A stretch of DNA of 64,000 bases, taken from Arthrobacter sp. C9C5 (GTDB taxonomy: Bacteria > Actinomycetota > Actinomycetes > Actinomycetales > Micrococcaceae). The notes below the pieces were generated by a model. The model was given only the letters and a program-made list of their open reading frames with translations. It made no database searches and was not told where the DNA came from. Position numbers and translations under genes: made by a program. Positions 1 through 8,066 of the stretch are shown one piece after another (the first letter of the stretch is position 1; each line of letters opens with the position of its first letter). The DNA is taken from the NCBI RefSeq assembly GCF_013359735.1, contig NZ_JABFMX010000005.1, positions 1 to 64,000 of the forward strand, written 5' to 3'.

Positions 1-67
1 GGCATGTCCCAGGTTGGGGCTAGGGGTGGGCATGTCCCGCGGCTGGGGCTAGGGGAGTGCTCGTCCC
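1..67. repeat. Imperfect tandem repeat across a stop codon
   Basis: Read on the minus strand, three head-to-tail units are visible: 67-39 (29 bp), 38-11 (28 bp) and 10-1 (cut by the window edge). Each begins GGGACRWGC, and the two full units contain CCCCTAGCCCCA. The first unit contains the TAG stop (51-49) of the small minus-strand gene, so the end of that gene has been copied downstream at least twice. The function is unknown; slippage or unequal crossover is the simplest origin. Confidence 0.75.
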
Positions 68-297
68 GGGGGCCGGCGCGGCGTGGCGGGCGGCACTTCC
101 TTGGCCGCCACGACGAGCCGGAGCGGGATGACAACGTCGGCGCGGCGGGTGCGGACGGTGCAGCCGCCGTCGGGCTTCCCGACGAGTTCGCCGAGCGCGT
201 CCGTAAGGCCTCCCTCGATCCGGTACCGCACCACTACGCGGGTGCCCAGGGGCGCGTCGGAGAGGAACTGCTGCGGCTGGGGGATCGGTGAACTCAC
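49..297 (-). CDS. Stand-alone Rv0428c-type SH3-like domain protein
   Basis: This 82-residue protein consists almost entirely of a small beta-rich domain (residues 12-65, core LGTRVVVRYRIEGG and GELVG). It resembles the N-terminal SH3-like domain that precedes the GNAT acetyltransferase domain in M. tuberculosis Rv0428c. The GNAT part is absent, because the frame closes with TAG after a proline/arginine-rich tail. The GTG start is chosen because TACTAT lies exactly six bases upstream, which suggests a leaderless mRNA. The gene is divergent from fdxA. It may be a genuine single-domain protein or a truncated remnant; the tandem repeat at its stop codon fits local rearrangement. No catalytic function is claimed. 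Confidence 0.6.
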   Translation of the reverse strand: MSSPIPQPQQFLSDAPLGTRVVVRYRIEGGLTDALGELVGKPDGGCTVRTRRADVVIPLRLVVAAKEVPPATPRRPPGRALP

Positions 298-303
298 CCG
301 TTC

Positions 304-309
304 ATAGTA
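304..309 (-). promoter_or_regulatory. -10 box (TACTAT), leaderless start
   Basis: TACTAT is followed by six bases (GAACGG) and then the GTG start at 297. Transcription would begin at or next to the start codon. No convincing -35 element is visible. Confidence 0.45.
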
Positions 310-365
310 GGACGCGCAGGCTCTGTGACGCCCGGCTAGGTTCGCGGGATCAGACTGGGAGATAA

Positions 366-371
366 TAGGCT
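366..371 (+). promoter_or_regulatory. Candidate -10 box upstream of fdxA
   Basis: TAGGCT, within the AT-richer stretch GATAATAGGCT, would give a transcript starting near 378 with a leader of about 70 bases before the fdxA GTG. There is no clear -35 box, so this is a weak assignment. Confidence 0.3.
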
Positions 372-449
372 CGGAAGTCAGCAGCCCGGCGCTCAGGCCG
401 GGAGCAAGATCCGGCGGGACGCCGGAACCAACGTGGAGAGGCCAGGGAC

Positions 450-776
450 GTGACGTACGTAATCGCGCAGCCGTGTGTAGATGTCAAAGACAAGGCATGT
501 ATTGAAGAGTGCCCCGTCGATTGCATCTACGAGGGTGAGCGTTCCCTGTACATCCACCCGGATGAGTGCGTGGACTGCGGTGCCTGCGAGCCGGTCTGCC
601 CCGTAGAAGCCATCTACTACGAGGACGACACCCCCGAGGAGTGGGCCGACTACTACAAGGCCAACGTTGAGTTCTTCGACGTGCTCGGTTCGCCGGGTGG
701 CGCCGCCAAGATCGGCAACACCCACACGGACCACCCGATGATCGCCGCCCTGCCGCCGCAGAACCAAGACAACTAG
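450..776 (+). CDS. fdxA: 7Fe ferredoxin
   Basis: This is a small soluble electron carrier of 108 residues with one [3Fe-4S] and one [4Fe-4S] cluster. The cysteine pattern is complete for the 7Fe class: C9, C17 and C50 suit the 3Fe cluster, and C21, C40, C43 and C46 the 4Fe cluster, within CVDCGACEPVCP. The acidic C-terminal extension (EEWADYY) is typical of actinobacterial FdxA/FdxC. The GTG start is supported by a GGAGAGG ribosome-binding site eight bases upstream. dapC follows after 12 bases, an arrangement also found in mycobacteria (Rv1177-Rv1178). The redox partners cannot be told from the sequence. Confidence 0.95.
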   Translation: MTYVIAQPCVDVKDKACIEECPVDCIYEGERSLYIHPDECVDCGACEPVCPVEAIYYEDDTPEEWADYYKANVEFFDVLGSPGGAAKIGNTHTDHPMIAALPPQNQDN

Positions 777-788
777 GACGGCGCTCCG

Positions 789-1937
789 GTGACTTCTGCG
801 GTGCGCAGCTTCGGCCTCAGCCTGCCCGACTACCCGTGGGAAGCCATGGCCCCGTATCTCGCCCGGGCCGCGGAGCACCCGGGGGGCGTAGCCAACCTAT
901 CGATCGGAACCCCGGTGGACGACACGCCGGCCCTGGTGCAGGAAGCGCTCCGGGCGGCGGCCAATGCGCCCGGCTACCCGACGGTGCACGGCACCCCGGC
1001 GCTCCGGGAAGCGATCGCGGCATGGTTCCACCGGCGCCGTGGCGTCCCCGGGCTGGACCCGCAGAATGTGATGCCCACCGTCGGGTCCAAGGAGCTCGTG
1101 GCCTGGCTGCCGTTCCTGCTTGGCCTCAAGGCCGGCGACGTCGTCGTCCGCCCGACCGTCGCGTACCCCACATATGACATCGGGGCCACCTTCGCCGGGG
1201 CGGAGCACGTGGCCGCGGATGACCTTGACGAACTCGACGCCGGCACCCGCTCTCGCGTCCGGCTCGTCTGGGTTAACTCCCCGGCCAACCCCACCGGCAG
1301 CGTCCGCGACGTCGCGTCGCTGCAGCGGATCGTCGGCCAGGCGCGGGAACTCGGTGCCGTGGTCGCCTCCGACGAGTGCTACGCCGAACTCGGATGGGGC
1401 GAATGGGACGTCCAGCGCGGCGGCGATTCGGTCCCCAGCATCCTCGACCCACGGGTGGCCGAGGATTCCCATGAAGGCCTCCTGGCGGTCTACTCGCTGA
1501 GCAAGCAGTCCAACCTCGCCGGCTACCGCGCCGCCTTCGTGGCCGGCGACGGCGCGATCATGGCCAACCTGGTGAACAGCCGCAAGCACGCGGGCATGAT
1601 TGTGCCGTACCCGGTCCAGGAAGCCATGCGGGTGGCCCTCGGCGACGACGCCCATGTGGCGGCGCAAAAGGACCTGTACCGCGGCCGGCGCGAACGGATC
1701 GTCCCGGCACTGGAGCGTTTCGGGCTGGACATCCGTGAATCCCGCGCCGGACTGTACCTCTGGGCCACGGCGGGCGAGGCGACCTGGGACACCGTGGGCA
1801 GGCTTGCCGATCGTGGAATCGTCGTCGGGCCCGGCGTCTTCTACGGCGACGCCGGCAACGGCTTCATCCGGGTGGCGCTGACTGCCAGCGACGAGCGGAT
1901 CGACGCCGCCGTCGAGCGGCTGGCTACGGGACCGTAA
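789..1937 (+). CDS. dapC: Succinyldiaminopimelate transaminase
   Basis: This PLP-dependent fold-type I aminotransferase of 382 residues should convert N-succinyl-2-amino-6-ketopimelate to N-succinyl-LL-diaminopimelate with glutamate, in the lysine/peptidoglycan pathway. Class I/II landmarks are NSPANPTG (163-170), SDECYAE (194-200) and the PLP lysine K239 in SLSKQSNLAGYR. The length matches actinobacterial DapC. It starts with GTG 12 bases after fdxA, and the two are probably co-transcribed. The other succinylase-branch genes, dapD and dapE, lie 4-6 kb away, which supports the assignment over a generic aminotransferase. Confidence 0.9.
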   Translation: MTSAVRSFGLSLPDYPWEAMAPYLARAAEHPGGVANLSIGTPVDDTPALVQEALRAAANAPGYPTVHGTPALREAIAAWFHRRRGVPGLDPQNVMPTVGSKELVAWLPFLLGLKAGDVVVRPTVAYPTYDIGATFAGAEHVAADDLDELDAGTRSRVRLVWVNSPANPTGSVRDVASLQRIVGQARELGAVVASDECYAELGWGEWDVQRGGDSVPSILDPRVAEDSHEGLLAVYSLSKQSNLAGYRAAFVAGDGAIMANLVNSRKHAGMIVPYPVQEAMRVALGDDAHVAAQKDLYRGRRERIVPALERFGLDIRESRAGLYLWATAGEATWDTVGRLADRGIVVGPGVFYGDAGNGFIRVALTASDERIDAAVERLATGP

Positions 1938-2168
1938 CAATGCTGTGAGGAGGGCCACAAGATGCGCCATTTGGTCGTCTTGGGACCGCTCCGGATTAGT
2001 GCCACCCGCGAACTGGCGGTAGTTTTTAACTGACTATCAATGGTGGCTTTCCACAAGAAGGCAGCGCAGCCGTTGGAATCCGTGTCCAGATACAGGTTCC
2101 GTGGGCCGCTTCACCAGATGTTGGATCAAGCTTTCAACAGGGGCCCAGACGCCTCATGAGGAGAATCC

Positions 2169-3452
2169 ATGACTGAGACCACCAGCGCAACCCTGCGTCA
2201 TGCGGGCGGGGAGCTCGAGCTCCCGCGCATCAAGGTTGTTGAAGGAAACGAAGGCTACGACGTTTCCAAGCTGCTGAAGCAGACCGGCGCCGTCGCCTTC
2301 GACCCCGGTTTCATGAACACCGCGGCCACCACCTCGGCCATCACCTACATTGACGGTGACGCCGGCATCCTGCGGTACCGGGGCTACCCGATCGAGCAGC
2401 TCGCCCAGCACTCCAGCTTCCTGGAAGTTTCCTACCTGCTGATCTACGGCAACCTGCCGACTCCGGCCGAGCTGGAAGCATTCGACCAGCGGATCCGCCA
2501 CCACACCCTGCTGCATGAGGAGCTCAAGGGCTTCTTCAGCGGCTTCCCGCGCGACGCCCACCCGATGCCGGTGCTGTCTTCGGCCGTCTCCGCCCTGTCC
2601 ACTTTTTACCAGGACTCGCTGGATCCGTTCAACGCCGAGCAGGTAGAGGTTTCCACCTACCGGCTGCTGGCCAAGATGCCGGTCATCGCCGCGTACGCCT
2701 TGAAGAAGTCCGTCGGCCAGCCCATGCTGTACCCGGACAACTCCCACAACCTCGTGGAGAACTTCCTGCGCCTGAGCTTCGGCCTTCCGGCCGAGCAGTA
2801 CGAGGTGGACCCGGTGGTCGCCAAGGCACTGGACCTGCTGCTGATCCTGCACGCTGACCACGAGCAGAACTGCTCCACCTCCACGGTCCGGCTGGTCGGC
2901 TCGTCCAACGCCAACCTTTTCGCCTCCGTCTCCGCCGGCATCAACGCGCTCTTCGGCCCCGCGCACGGCGGCGCCAACGAGGCCGTGCTCAAGATGCTCC
3001 GCCAGATCCAGGCCGACGGCATCAAGCCCGAGGACTACATGGAGAAGGTCAAGAACAAGGAAGACGGCGTCCGCCTGATGGGCTTCGGGCACCGGGTCTA
3101 CAAGAACTACGACCCGCGCGCCAAGATCGTCAAGGCCACGGCTCACGAGATCCTCAGCAAGCTCGGCGGCAACGACGAGCTGCTGGAGATCGCGCTCCGC
3201 CTCGAAGAGAAGGCGCTGCAGGATGACTACTTCATCCAGCGCAAGCTCTACCCGAACGTGGACTTCTACACCGGCCTGATCTACAAGGCCATGGGCTTCC
3301 CGGAGAAGATGTTCACCGTGCTGTTCGCGATCGGCCGCCTGCCGGGCTGGATTGCCCAGTGGCGTGAAATGATCAGCGACCCGAACACCAAGATCGGCCG
3401 CCCGCGCCAGCTCTACACGGGAGAACCGGAACGGAACTACCCTTCGGTCTAA
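2169..3452 (+). CDS. gltA: Citrate synthase (type II, GltA)
   Basis: This enzyme condenses acetyl-CoA and oxaloacetate to citrate, the entry step of the TCA cycle, in the cytoplasm. The 427-residue length fits the long hexameric type II enzymes. The active-site histidines are H266 (GPAHGG) and H308 (GFGHRVY), with the aspartate in VDFYTG near residue 365. The ATG start has GAGGAGA six bases upstream. The 231-base gap from dapC shows no other gene and probably holds this gene's own promoter. A strong hairpin follows the gene, so it looks monocistronic. Confidence 0.97.
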   Translation: MTETTSATLRHAGGELELPRIKVVEGNEGYDVSKLLKQTGAVAFDPGFMNTAATTSAITYIDGDAGILRYRGYPIEQLAQHSSFLEVSYLLIYGNLPTPAELEAFDQRIRHHTLLHEELKGFFSGFPRDAHPMPVLSSAVSALSTFYQDSLDPFNAEQVEVSTYRLLAKMPVIAAYALKKSVGQPMLYPDNSHNLVENFLRLSFGLPAEQYEVDPVVAKALDLLLILHADHEQNCSTSTVRLVGSSNANLFASVSAGINALFGPAHGGANEAVLKMLRQIQADGIKPEDYMEKVKNKEDGVRLMGFGHRVYKNYDPRAKIVKATAHEILSKLGGNDELLEIALRLEEKALQDDYFIQRKLYPNVDFYTGLIYKAMGFPEKMFTVLFAIGRLPGWIAQWREMISDPNTKIGRPRQLYTGEPERNYPSV

Positions 3453-3466
3453 GCCAGAAACCGCTG

Positions 3467-3514
3467 ACGACGCCGGCCGCGCACCTCGAGCGAGAGGAGC
3501 GCGGCCGGCGTCGT
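3467..3514 (+). terminator. Terminator hairpin after gltA
   Basis: A perfect 16-bp stem (3467-3482 with 3499-3514; ACGACGCCGGCCGCGC on the left arm) is extended inside the loop by CCTC/GAGG after one A-A mismatch. It is followed by the weakly T-rich TGTTGGG. It sits 15 bases after the gltA stop codon. Confidence 0.8.
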
Positions 3515-3613
3515 TGTTGGGTCACCGTGGTGCTGGAGTGAATGTGGCTGGAGTTGCGGGTGTGACCGGCGTGGGGCACCCGGGTCGGGGCACATCCGTG
3601 CTAAAAAGGGGCA

Positions 3614-4258
3614 ATGCCCAAATTTGTCGACGCCGCATTGCGGCGCCAGGAAGTTGTCGAAGCCGTCTTCAGGATCGTCGCGGCGGACGGGCTCGAACGG
3701 GCCTCCCTCCGCGAAGTAGCGGACGAAGCCGATCTGGCGGTGGGCTCGGTGCGGCATTACTTTGCCAGCAGCGACGAACTCCTGGCCCACTCCTTCGGCG
3801 TCGTGGTGGACCGCATCGCCGGCCGGCTCGACGCCGCCGAGGACCGGCTGGCGGAAACCGCCCCGGGCACGGCCGAGCACCGGCGCGGTGTGTTAACCCT
3901 GCTGGGGGAACTGCTGCCGCTGGATGAGGAACGGGCCGTGGATGCCTGCGTCTGGATGGCCTTCAAGAACGCGGCCCGGACCAGGCCGTTCCTCGCCGCG
4001 GAAGCCGACCGCAGCCACCGCACGGTGGCGGCCGTCGTGGGCAGGTTGATGATGGACCTGGCCGGCATCGACGCCGCGGGCGGCACGGGCGGCCCCGGGC
4101 AACAGCGGCTCGTCACCGAGGCCGAGCGGCTGCTGGCGACCCTGGACGGACTCACCATGCACGCTCTGCTGCAGCCGGAATGGATGACGGCGCAAATGTG
4201 CCACGATGTGCTGGAAGCCCATCTGGCGAGCCTGGACAGCCGCGCTGCCAGCCATTAA
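3614..4258 (+). CDS. TetR-family transcriptional regulator
   Basis: This 214-residue one-component repressor has an N-terminal helix-turn-helix domain (residues 6-55: ALRRQEVVEAVFRIVAADGL, then SLREVADEADLAVGSVRHYF) and a variable C-terminal ligand domain. The motif VGSVRHYFASSDELLAHSF is the classic TetR recognition helix and following turn. The gene stands alone between the gltA terminator and a forward gene of unknown function, so its target is not evident; that neighbour at 4318 is one candidate. TAAAAA lies six bases upstream of the ATG, which would fit a leaderless start, although the sixth base deviates from TANNNT. Confidence 0.9.
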   Translation: MPKFVDAALRRQEVVEAVFRIVAADGLERASLREVADEADLAVGSVRHYFASSDELLAHSFGVVVDRIAGRLDAAEDRLAETAPGTAEHRRGVLTLLGELLPLDEERAVDACVWMAFKNAARTRPFLAAEADRSHRTVAAVVGRLMMDLAGIDAAGGTGGPGQQRLVTEAERLLATLDGLTMHALLQPEWMTAQMCHDVLEAHLASLDSRAASH

Positions 4259-4277
4259 CGTGCGCTACCTTCAGGAA

Positions 4278-4283
4278 TAGACT
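4278..4283 (+). promoter_or_regulatory. -10 box (TAGACT)
   Basis: TAGACT predicts transcription from about 4290, giving a leader of about 28 bases that carries the GGGAAGG ribosome-binding site (4304-4310) for the gene at 4318. This placement favours the start at 4318 over ATG 4297. Confidence 0.4.
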
Positions 4284-4317
4284 GGAAAAGTACGTCATGC
4301 CAAGGGAAGGCAATCGG

Positions 4318-4929
4318 ATGCACCACACAGGCGGTCCCGGCTGGCGGATCACCATGGACACCTCAGGTCCCATGCTCATAGCGCTTTACATCCGCGACGC
4401 GGCCGGCCTGGACACCGCGGGCCACCCCGCGCTCTCCCACGTGGCACCGAAAATCCGGTCCTCCGACCATACGCACCTGATTGACGAGGTCGGCGGCATG
4501 CCGGCCCTAAAGACCGAGTGGGAAGCATGGTGGGCGCAGATCCTGAAGGCCCACCCTGAGATGGAGCCTGAGCTTGGCCCGCCTGGATTCCGGGCATTCG
4601 GTAACTCGCCGGCCCTCCGGCGCGTGCTGCAGGCCCACTTCGGCGCCGCCCTCAGCTGGGCCCGGGAACGCCGCGGCGAGTATCTTGCCCTCGAGGCCGA
4701 GCGGGACGCCAGCGGGGCCACCCAGGTGCTCGCCGACATGGTCGACGACCGGCTGCTGGAAGTCGGCCGGGCCGCGCGCGACTTCGAACTGACCATCATC
4801 GAGCTTCCCCTCGCCGAGCCCCGGGCCTGGTACCTGGAGCCGGACAAGATCATCATGAGCTCAGCCTTGCTGTCCGAACCGGAGCTCTTCCGCAGCTACG
4901 TCCAGCCGGTCGTCGAGCTGCTGGTCTGA
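4318..4929 (+). CDS. Conserved hypothetical protein
   Basis: This soluble protein of 203 residues belongs to no family I recognise. It has no signal peptide or membrane helix. The middle is rich in tryptophan (LKTEWEAWWAQILKAHPEM, residues 63-81) and an acidic/alanine-rich helical section follows. The start was placed at ATG 4318 because GGGAAGG lies seven bases upstream; the frame stays open further upstream into the tetR gene, but without a ribosome-binding site. It lies directly after the TetR gene and could be its target, which is inference only. It converges on the next gene with 13 bases between stop codons. Confidence 0.7.
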   Translation: MHHTGGPGWRITMDTSGPMLIALYIRDAAGLDTAGHPALSHVAPKIRSSDHTHLIDEVGGMPALKTEWEAWWAQILKAHPEMEPELGPPGFRAFGNSPALRRVLQAHFGAALSWARERRGEYLALEAERDASGATQVLADMVDDRLLEVGRAARDFELTIIELPLAEPRAWYLEPDKIIMSSALLSEPELFRSYVQPVVELLV

Positions 4930-4942
4930 GCGGGCCGGGCAG

Positions 4943-5794
4943 CTACGACGCGGGTCTGTCGGCGACCGTGATGGTGACCTGCCCCGCAGGCCCCTCCGCG
5001 GCTTGCCAGCCCTTGCGCGACACCCTGGTCCAGCTCTGCCCGTCCACCCGCACTTCGGTGACGGACAGGGCCTTGGCGTTCGCCACCGCCCACTGCGCCA
5101 CCGCCCACGCCTCGTTGCCCTGGACCCGGACTGTCAGCGTCCGGCCGGCCGCCGTCGCCGGGGTGGTCCCGAAAGCGGCCAGCAGGCGCTGGCGGACCTG
5201 GCCGGCGTCCCCGGCGGTATCCGGCTTGCGCAGCGAGCAATCGACGCCCTGCGGGGTGTAGCCGGTCAGCGCCGAGGCGAAGGCGCGAGCCATCGGTTCG
5301 TGCTGCGCATAGGCGCCCGGGTACGCCGAACGCTGGACCCGCTGCGCGGCCTCGGTGATAGGAAGCGATTCGTAGCCCGGGATCTTCACCAGCGCATCGT
5401 AGAAGGCGTTCGTGGCGTGGTACGGGTCCATCACCTGCTGCTCGGTGCCCCAGCCCTGCGACGGCCGCTGCTGGAACAGGCCGCGGGAATCCGGTCCGGC
5501 CTGGTCGCCGTGGCCGATGTTGCGCAGCTTCGATTCCTGCATGGAGGTGGCCAGGGCGATGCTGACGGCGCGTGCCGGCAGCCCGCGCCGGACCGCAACG
5601 GCGCTGATCAGGGCGGCATTGGCGGCCTGGTCGGTGGCGAGATCTTCGCCGCCGGCGCCTACTGCGGTGCAGCGCTCCGTGATCAGGGTCTCGGAGCGCT
5701 GCAGGAATCCCACCGCCGTGTAGATGGCACCCGCCACCATGGCCAGGGTCAGCAACAGCACGATCCGACGGCGCCAGCCACCTCTGCGTGCCAC
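4943..5794 (-). CDS. Membrane-anchored lysozyme-like protein
   Basis: This 283-residue protein has an N-terminal Arg-rich start and one membrane helix (residues 10-30, IVLLLTLAMVAGAIYTAVGF), so the rest is probably outside the cell. Residues 75-165 resemble the lytic transglycosylase/lysozyme fold: SMQESKLRN carries a candidate catalytic glutamate, followed by GPDSRGLFQQRPSQGWG. A substrate or activity on peptidoglycan is inferred from this fold only. It lies 65 bases downstream of dapD on the same strand and may share its transcript. The GTG start has GGGAG eight bases upstream. Automated annotation might label it hypothetical. Confidence 0.7.
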   Translation of the reverse strand: MARRGGWRRRIVLLLTLAMVAGAIYTAVGFLQRSETLITERCTAVGAGGEDLATDQAANAALISAVAVRRGLPARAVSIALATSMQESKLRNIGHGDQAGPDSRGLFQQRPSQGWGTEQQVMDPYHATNAFYDALVKIPGYESLPITEAAQRVQRSAYPGAYAQHEPMARAFASALTGYTPQGVDCSLRKPDTAGDAGQVRQRLLAAFGTTPATAAGRTLTVRVQGNEAWAVAQWAVANAKALSVTEVRVDGQSWTRVSRKGWQAAEGPAGQVTITVADRPAS

Positions 5795-5859
5795 GTAACT
5801 ACTCCCTCAAGCCCGGACGGGCCGGTTCGTTCTTCAGCCGGTTGGTTGGCGGCAGCCGC

Positions 5860-6870
5860 CTAGTTGGCGTGCAGGGCCTCATTGAGCTCAACAGTCTGTC
5901 CCTTGCGGGGCAGTACTTCCACCTCGCCGCTGGAGGAGTTGCGGCGGAAGAGCAGGTTCGGGACGCCGGAGAGCTCGACGGCCTTGACGATTTGGCTGGT
6001 GTCCTCGCCGTCGGCGTCCTTCGGCCCGATCACCCGCACCCGGGTGCCGGCCGTGACGTAGAGGCCGGCCTCGACGACGGAGTCGTCGCCGATGCTGATG
6101 CCCACGCCGGAGTTGGCGCCGAGCAGGACTCGCTCCCCGAGGGAGATCTTCTCCTTGCCGCCGCCGGAGAGGGTGCCCATGATGGAGGCCCCGCCGCCGA
6201 CGTCGGAGCCGTCGCCGGCCACCACGCCGGCGGAGATGCGGCCCTCGACCATGGACGTTCCGAGCGTGCCGGCGTTGAAGTTCACGAAACCCTCGTGCAT
6301 GACGGTGGTGCCCTCGGCCAGGTGCGCGCCGAGGCGGACCCGGTCGGCGTCGGCGATCCGCACGCCGGAGGGGATGACGTAGTCGACCATCCGGGGGAAC
6401 TTGTCCACGCCGTAGACGGTCACCGCGCCGCGCTTGCGCAGCCGCGCGCGGGTCAGTTCGAAGTCCTCGACGGCGGCCGGGCCGAAGTTGGTCCACACGA
6501 CGTTGGGCAGCTTGCCGAAAATGCCGTCCAGGTTGATGCTGTTCGGCTGCACCAGACGGTGGGAGAGCAGGTGCAGGCGCAGGTACGCGTCCGCGGTGTC
6601 GGCCGGTGCTTCGTCGAGGTGGATCTGCGCGAAGACGACCTTTTGCTCGGTGCCGCGGTCCGCGTCGGCGCCGTGTGCGGCGATGTCGAGCAACGACTGG
6701 TCCGCGTTCGCGACGTCGCGCAGGTTTTCTGCAGCGGTTCCGAGCGCCGGCGTCGGGAACCAGACGTCCAGCATGGTGGCCGTGCCGTTGCGGGTGGCGA
6801 TGGTCGCGAGCCCGTAACCGTAGGCGGAGCGGGAGTCGTCGGGCACAGCAGCAGAAGCGGGTTCAGTCAT
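5860..6870 (-). CDS. dapD: Tetrahydrodipicolinate N-succinyltransferase
   Basis: This enzyme succinylates tetrahydrodipicolinate using succinyl-CoA, committing flux to meso-diaminopimelate and lysine. The 336-residue length and sequence match the actinobacterial DapD class (M. tuberculosis Rv1201c type). An N-terminal alpha/beta domain is followed by left-handed beta-helix hexapeptide repeats (about residues 175-275, with turns such as SGGGKEKISLGERVLLGANS). The ATG start lies six bases after TAGACT, so the mRNA is probably leaderless. It is divergent from dapE with only 71 bases between start codons, so both lysine genes share one control region. Confidence 0.95.
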   Translation of the reverse strand: MTEPASAAVPDDSRSAYGYGLATIATRNGTATMLDVWFPTPALGTAAENLRDVANADQSLLDIAAHGADADRGTEQKVVFAQIHLDEAPADTADAYLRLHLLSHRLVQPNSINLDGIFGKLPNVVWTNFGPAAVEDFELTRARLRKRGAVTVYGVDKFPRMVDYVIPSGVRIADADRVRLGAHLAEGTTVMHEGFVNFNAGTLGTSMVEGRISAGVVAGDGSDVGGGASIMGTLSGGGKEKISLGERVLLGANSGVGISIGDDSVVEAGLYVTAGTRVRVIGPKDADGEDTSQIVKAVELSGVPNLLFRRNSSSGEVEVLPRKGQTVELNEALHAN

Positions 6871-6876
6871 GCGTCA

Positions 6877-6882
6877 AGTCTA
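6877..6882 (-). promoter_or_regulatory. -10 box of dapD (TAGACT), leaderless
   Basis: TAGACT, then TGACGC, then the ATG of dapD at 6870. The spacing is exactly six bases, so the transcript should start at the initiation codon. Confidence 0.5.
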
Positions 6883-6929
6883 TAGAGGGCCCCCGCGCTC
6901 CCCGAAACCGGTGACGGGGGCCGGGCAGA

Positions 6930-6935
6930 TACAGT
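6930..6935 (+). promoter_or_regulatory. -10 box of dapE (TACAGT), leaderless
   Basis: TACAGT, then GGAACG, then the GTG of dapE at 6942. This has the same six-base spacing as the divergent dapD promoter. Confidence 0.5.
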
Positions 6936-6941
6936 GGAACG

Positions 6942-8066
6942 GTGACTGAGCATACTGCCCCCGCCCGCCTGGATCTGCGCCAGGACGTTGCCCTGCTGAC
7001 CGCGGACATCATCGACATTTTCAGCGTCTCCGGGGAGGAACGCCGGCTGGCTGACGCCGTGGAGCATGCCCTCCGCGCCATCCCGCAGTTGGAGCTGACC
7101 CGCGACGGCGACGCGATGATCGCCCGCACCAACCTCGGCAGGGCGGAGCGCGTCATCCTCGCCGGGCACCTCGACACGGTCCCGCTGCCCACCACCGAAG
7201 GCGCGCTGGGCACCGTCCCCTCCTACTGGCCCTCCGGGGCGCCGGGGGAGGGCATCCTGTACGGGCGCGGTGCCACCGACATGAAGAGCGGCGTCGCGGT
7301 GCAGCTCGCGCTGGCAGCGGGCCTGTTCGACGGCGGCGCGGCACCGGATAAGGACGTCACCTTCGTCTTCTATGACCACGAGGAAGTCGAGGGGGTCAAG
7401 AGCGGCCTCGGCCGGCTTGTCCGGAACCACGGCGGCCTGCTCGAGGGCGACTTCGCGATCCTGCTGGAACCGACCGACGGGACCGTCGAGGGCGGCTGCA
7501 ACGGCACCATTCGCTTCGAGGCGACCACCCTCGGTGAGGCGGCCCACTCCGCGCGGGCCTGGATGGGCAGCAACGCCATCCACGCCGCGGCCCCGATCCT
7601 GGCCAGGCTGGCCGCCTACCAGCCGCAGACCGTCACCGTGGACGGACTGGATTACCGGGAGAGCCTCAACGCCGTGCGGGTCAACGGCGGGACGGCGGGC
7701 AACGTCATTCCGGACCGCTGCGTCGTGGAGATCAACTACCGCTTCGCGCCGGACAAATCCATGCAGCAGGCCGAGGAGCACGTCCGAGAACTGCTCGCCG
7801 GCTTCGACCTGGTCCGCACCGACGGGGCCAACGGGGCCCGGCCCGGCCTGAACCACCCTGCCGCCGCGTCCTTCGTCGCCGCTGTCGGCGCGGAGCCGAA
7901 GCCGAAGTACGGCTGGACCGACGTCGCGCGGTTCAGTGAGCTCGGCGTCCCCGCCGTGAACTTCGGGCCGGGCGATGCGCTGCTGGCGCACAAGGACGAC
8001 GAGCACGTCGACGCCGAGGCGATCCGCGAGTGCCTGCGGGCGCTGCGGAGCTGGCTGGGCGTGTAG
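6942..8066 (+). CDS. dapE: Succinyl-diaminopimelate desuccinylase
   Basis: This M20-family zinc hydrolase of 374 residues removes succinate from N-succinyl-LL-diaminopimelate. Metal-binding and catalytic positions are visible: H76 and D78 in AGHLDTVP, D113 in GRGATDMKSG, and E147/E148 in YDHEEVEG. The dimerisation domain spans about residues 180-290. Pairing with dapD, and the presence of dapC in the window, makes DapE far more likely than another M20 peptidase. The GTG start follows TACAGT by six bases, suggesting a leaderless mRNA. It is the last backbone gene before the atypical island at 8.1-9.6 kb. Confidence 0.93.
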   Translation: MTEHTAPARLDLRQDVALLTADIIDIFSVSGEERRLADAVEHALRAIPQLELTRDGDAMIARTNLGRAERVILAGHLDTVPLPTTEGALGTVPSYWPSGAPGEGILYGRGATDMKSGVAVQLALAAGLFDGGAAPDKDVTFVFYDHEEVEGVKSGLGRLVRNHGGLLEGDFAILLEPTDGTVEGGCNGTIRFEATTLGEAAHSARAWMGSNAIHAAAPILARLAAYQPQTVTVDGLDYRESLNAVRVNGGTAGNVIPDRCVVEINYRFAPDKSMQQAEEHVRELLAGFDLVRTDGANGARPGLNHPAAASFVAAVGAEPKPKYGWTDVARFSELGVPAVNFGPGDALLAHKDDEHVDAEAIRECLRALRSWLGV

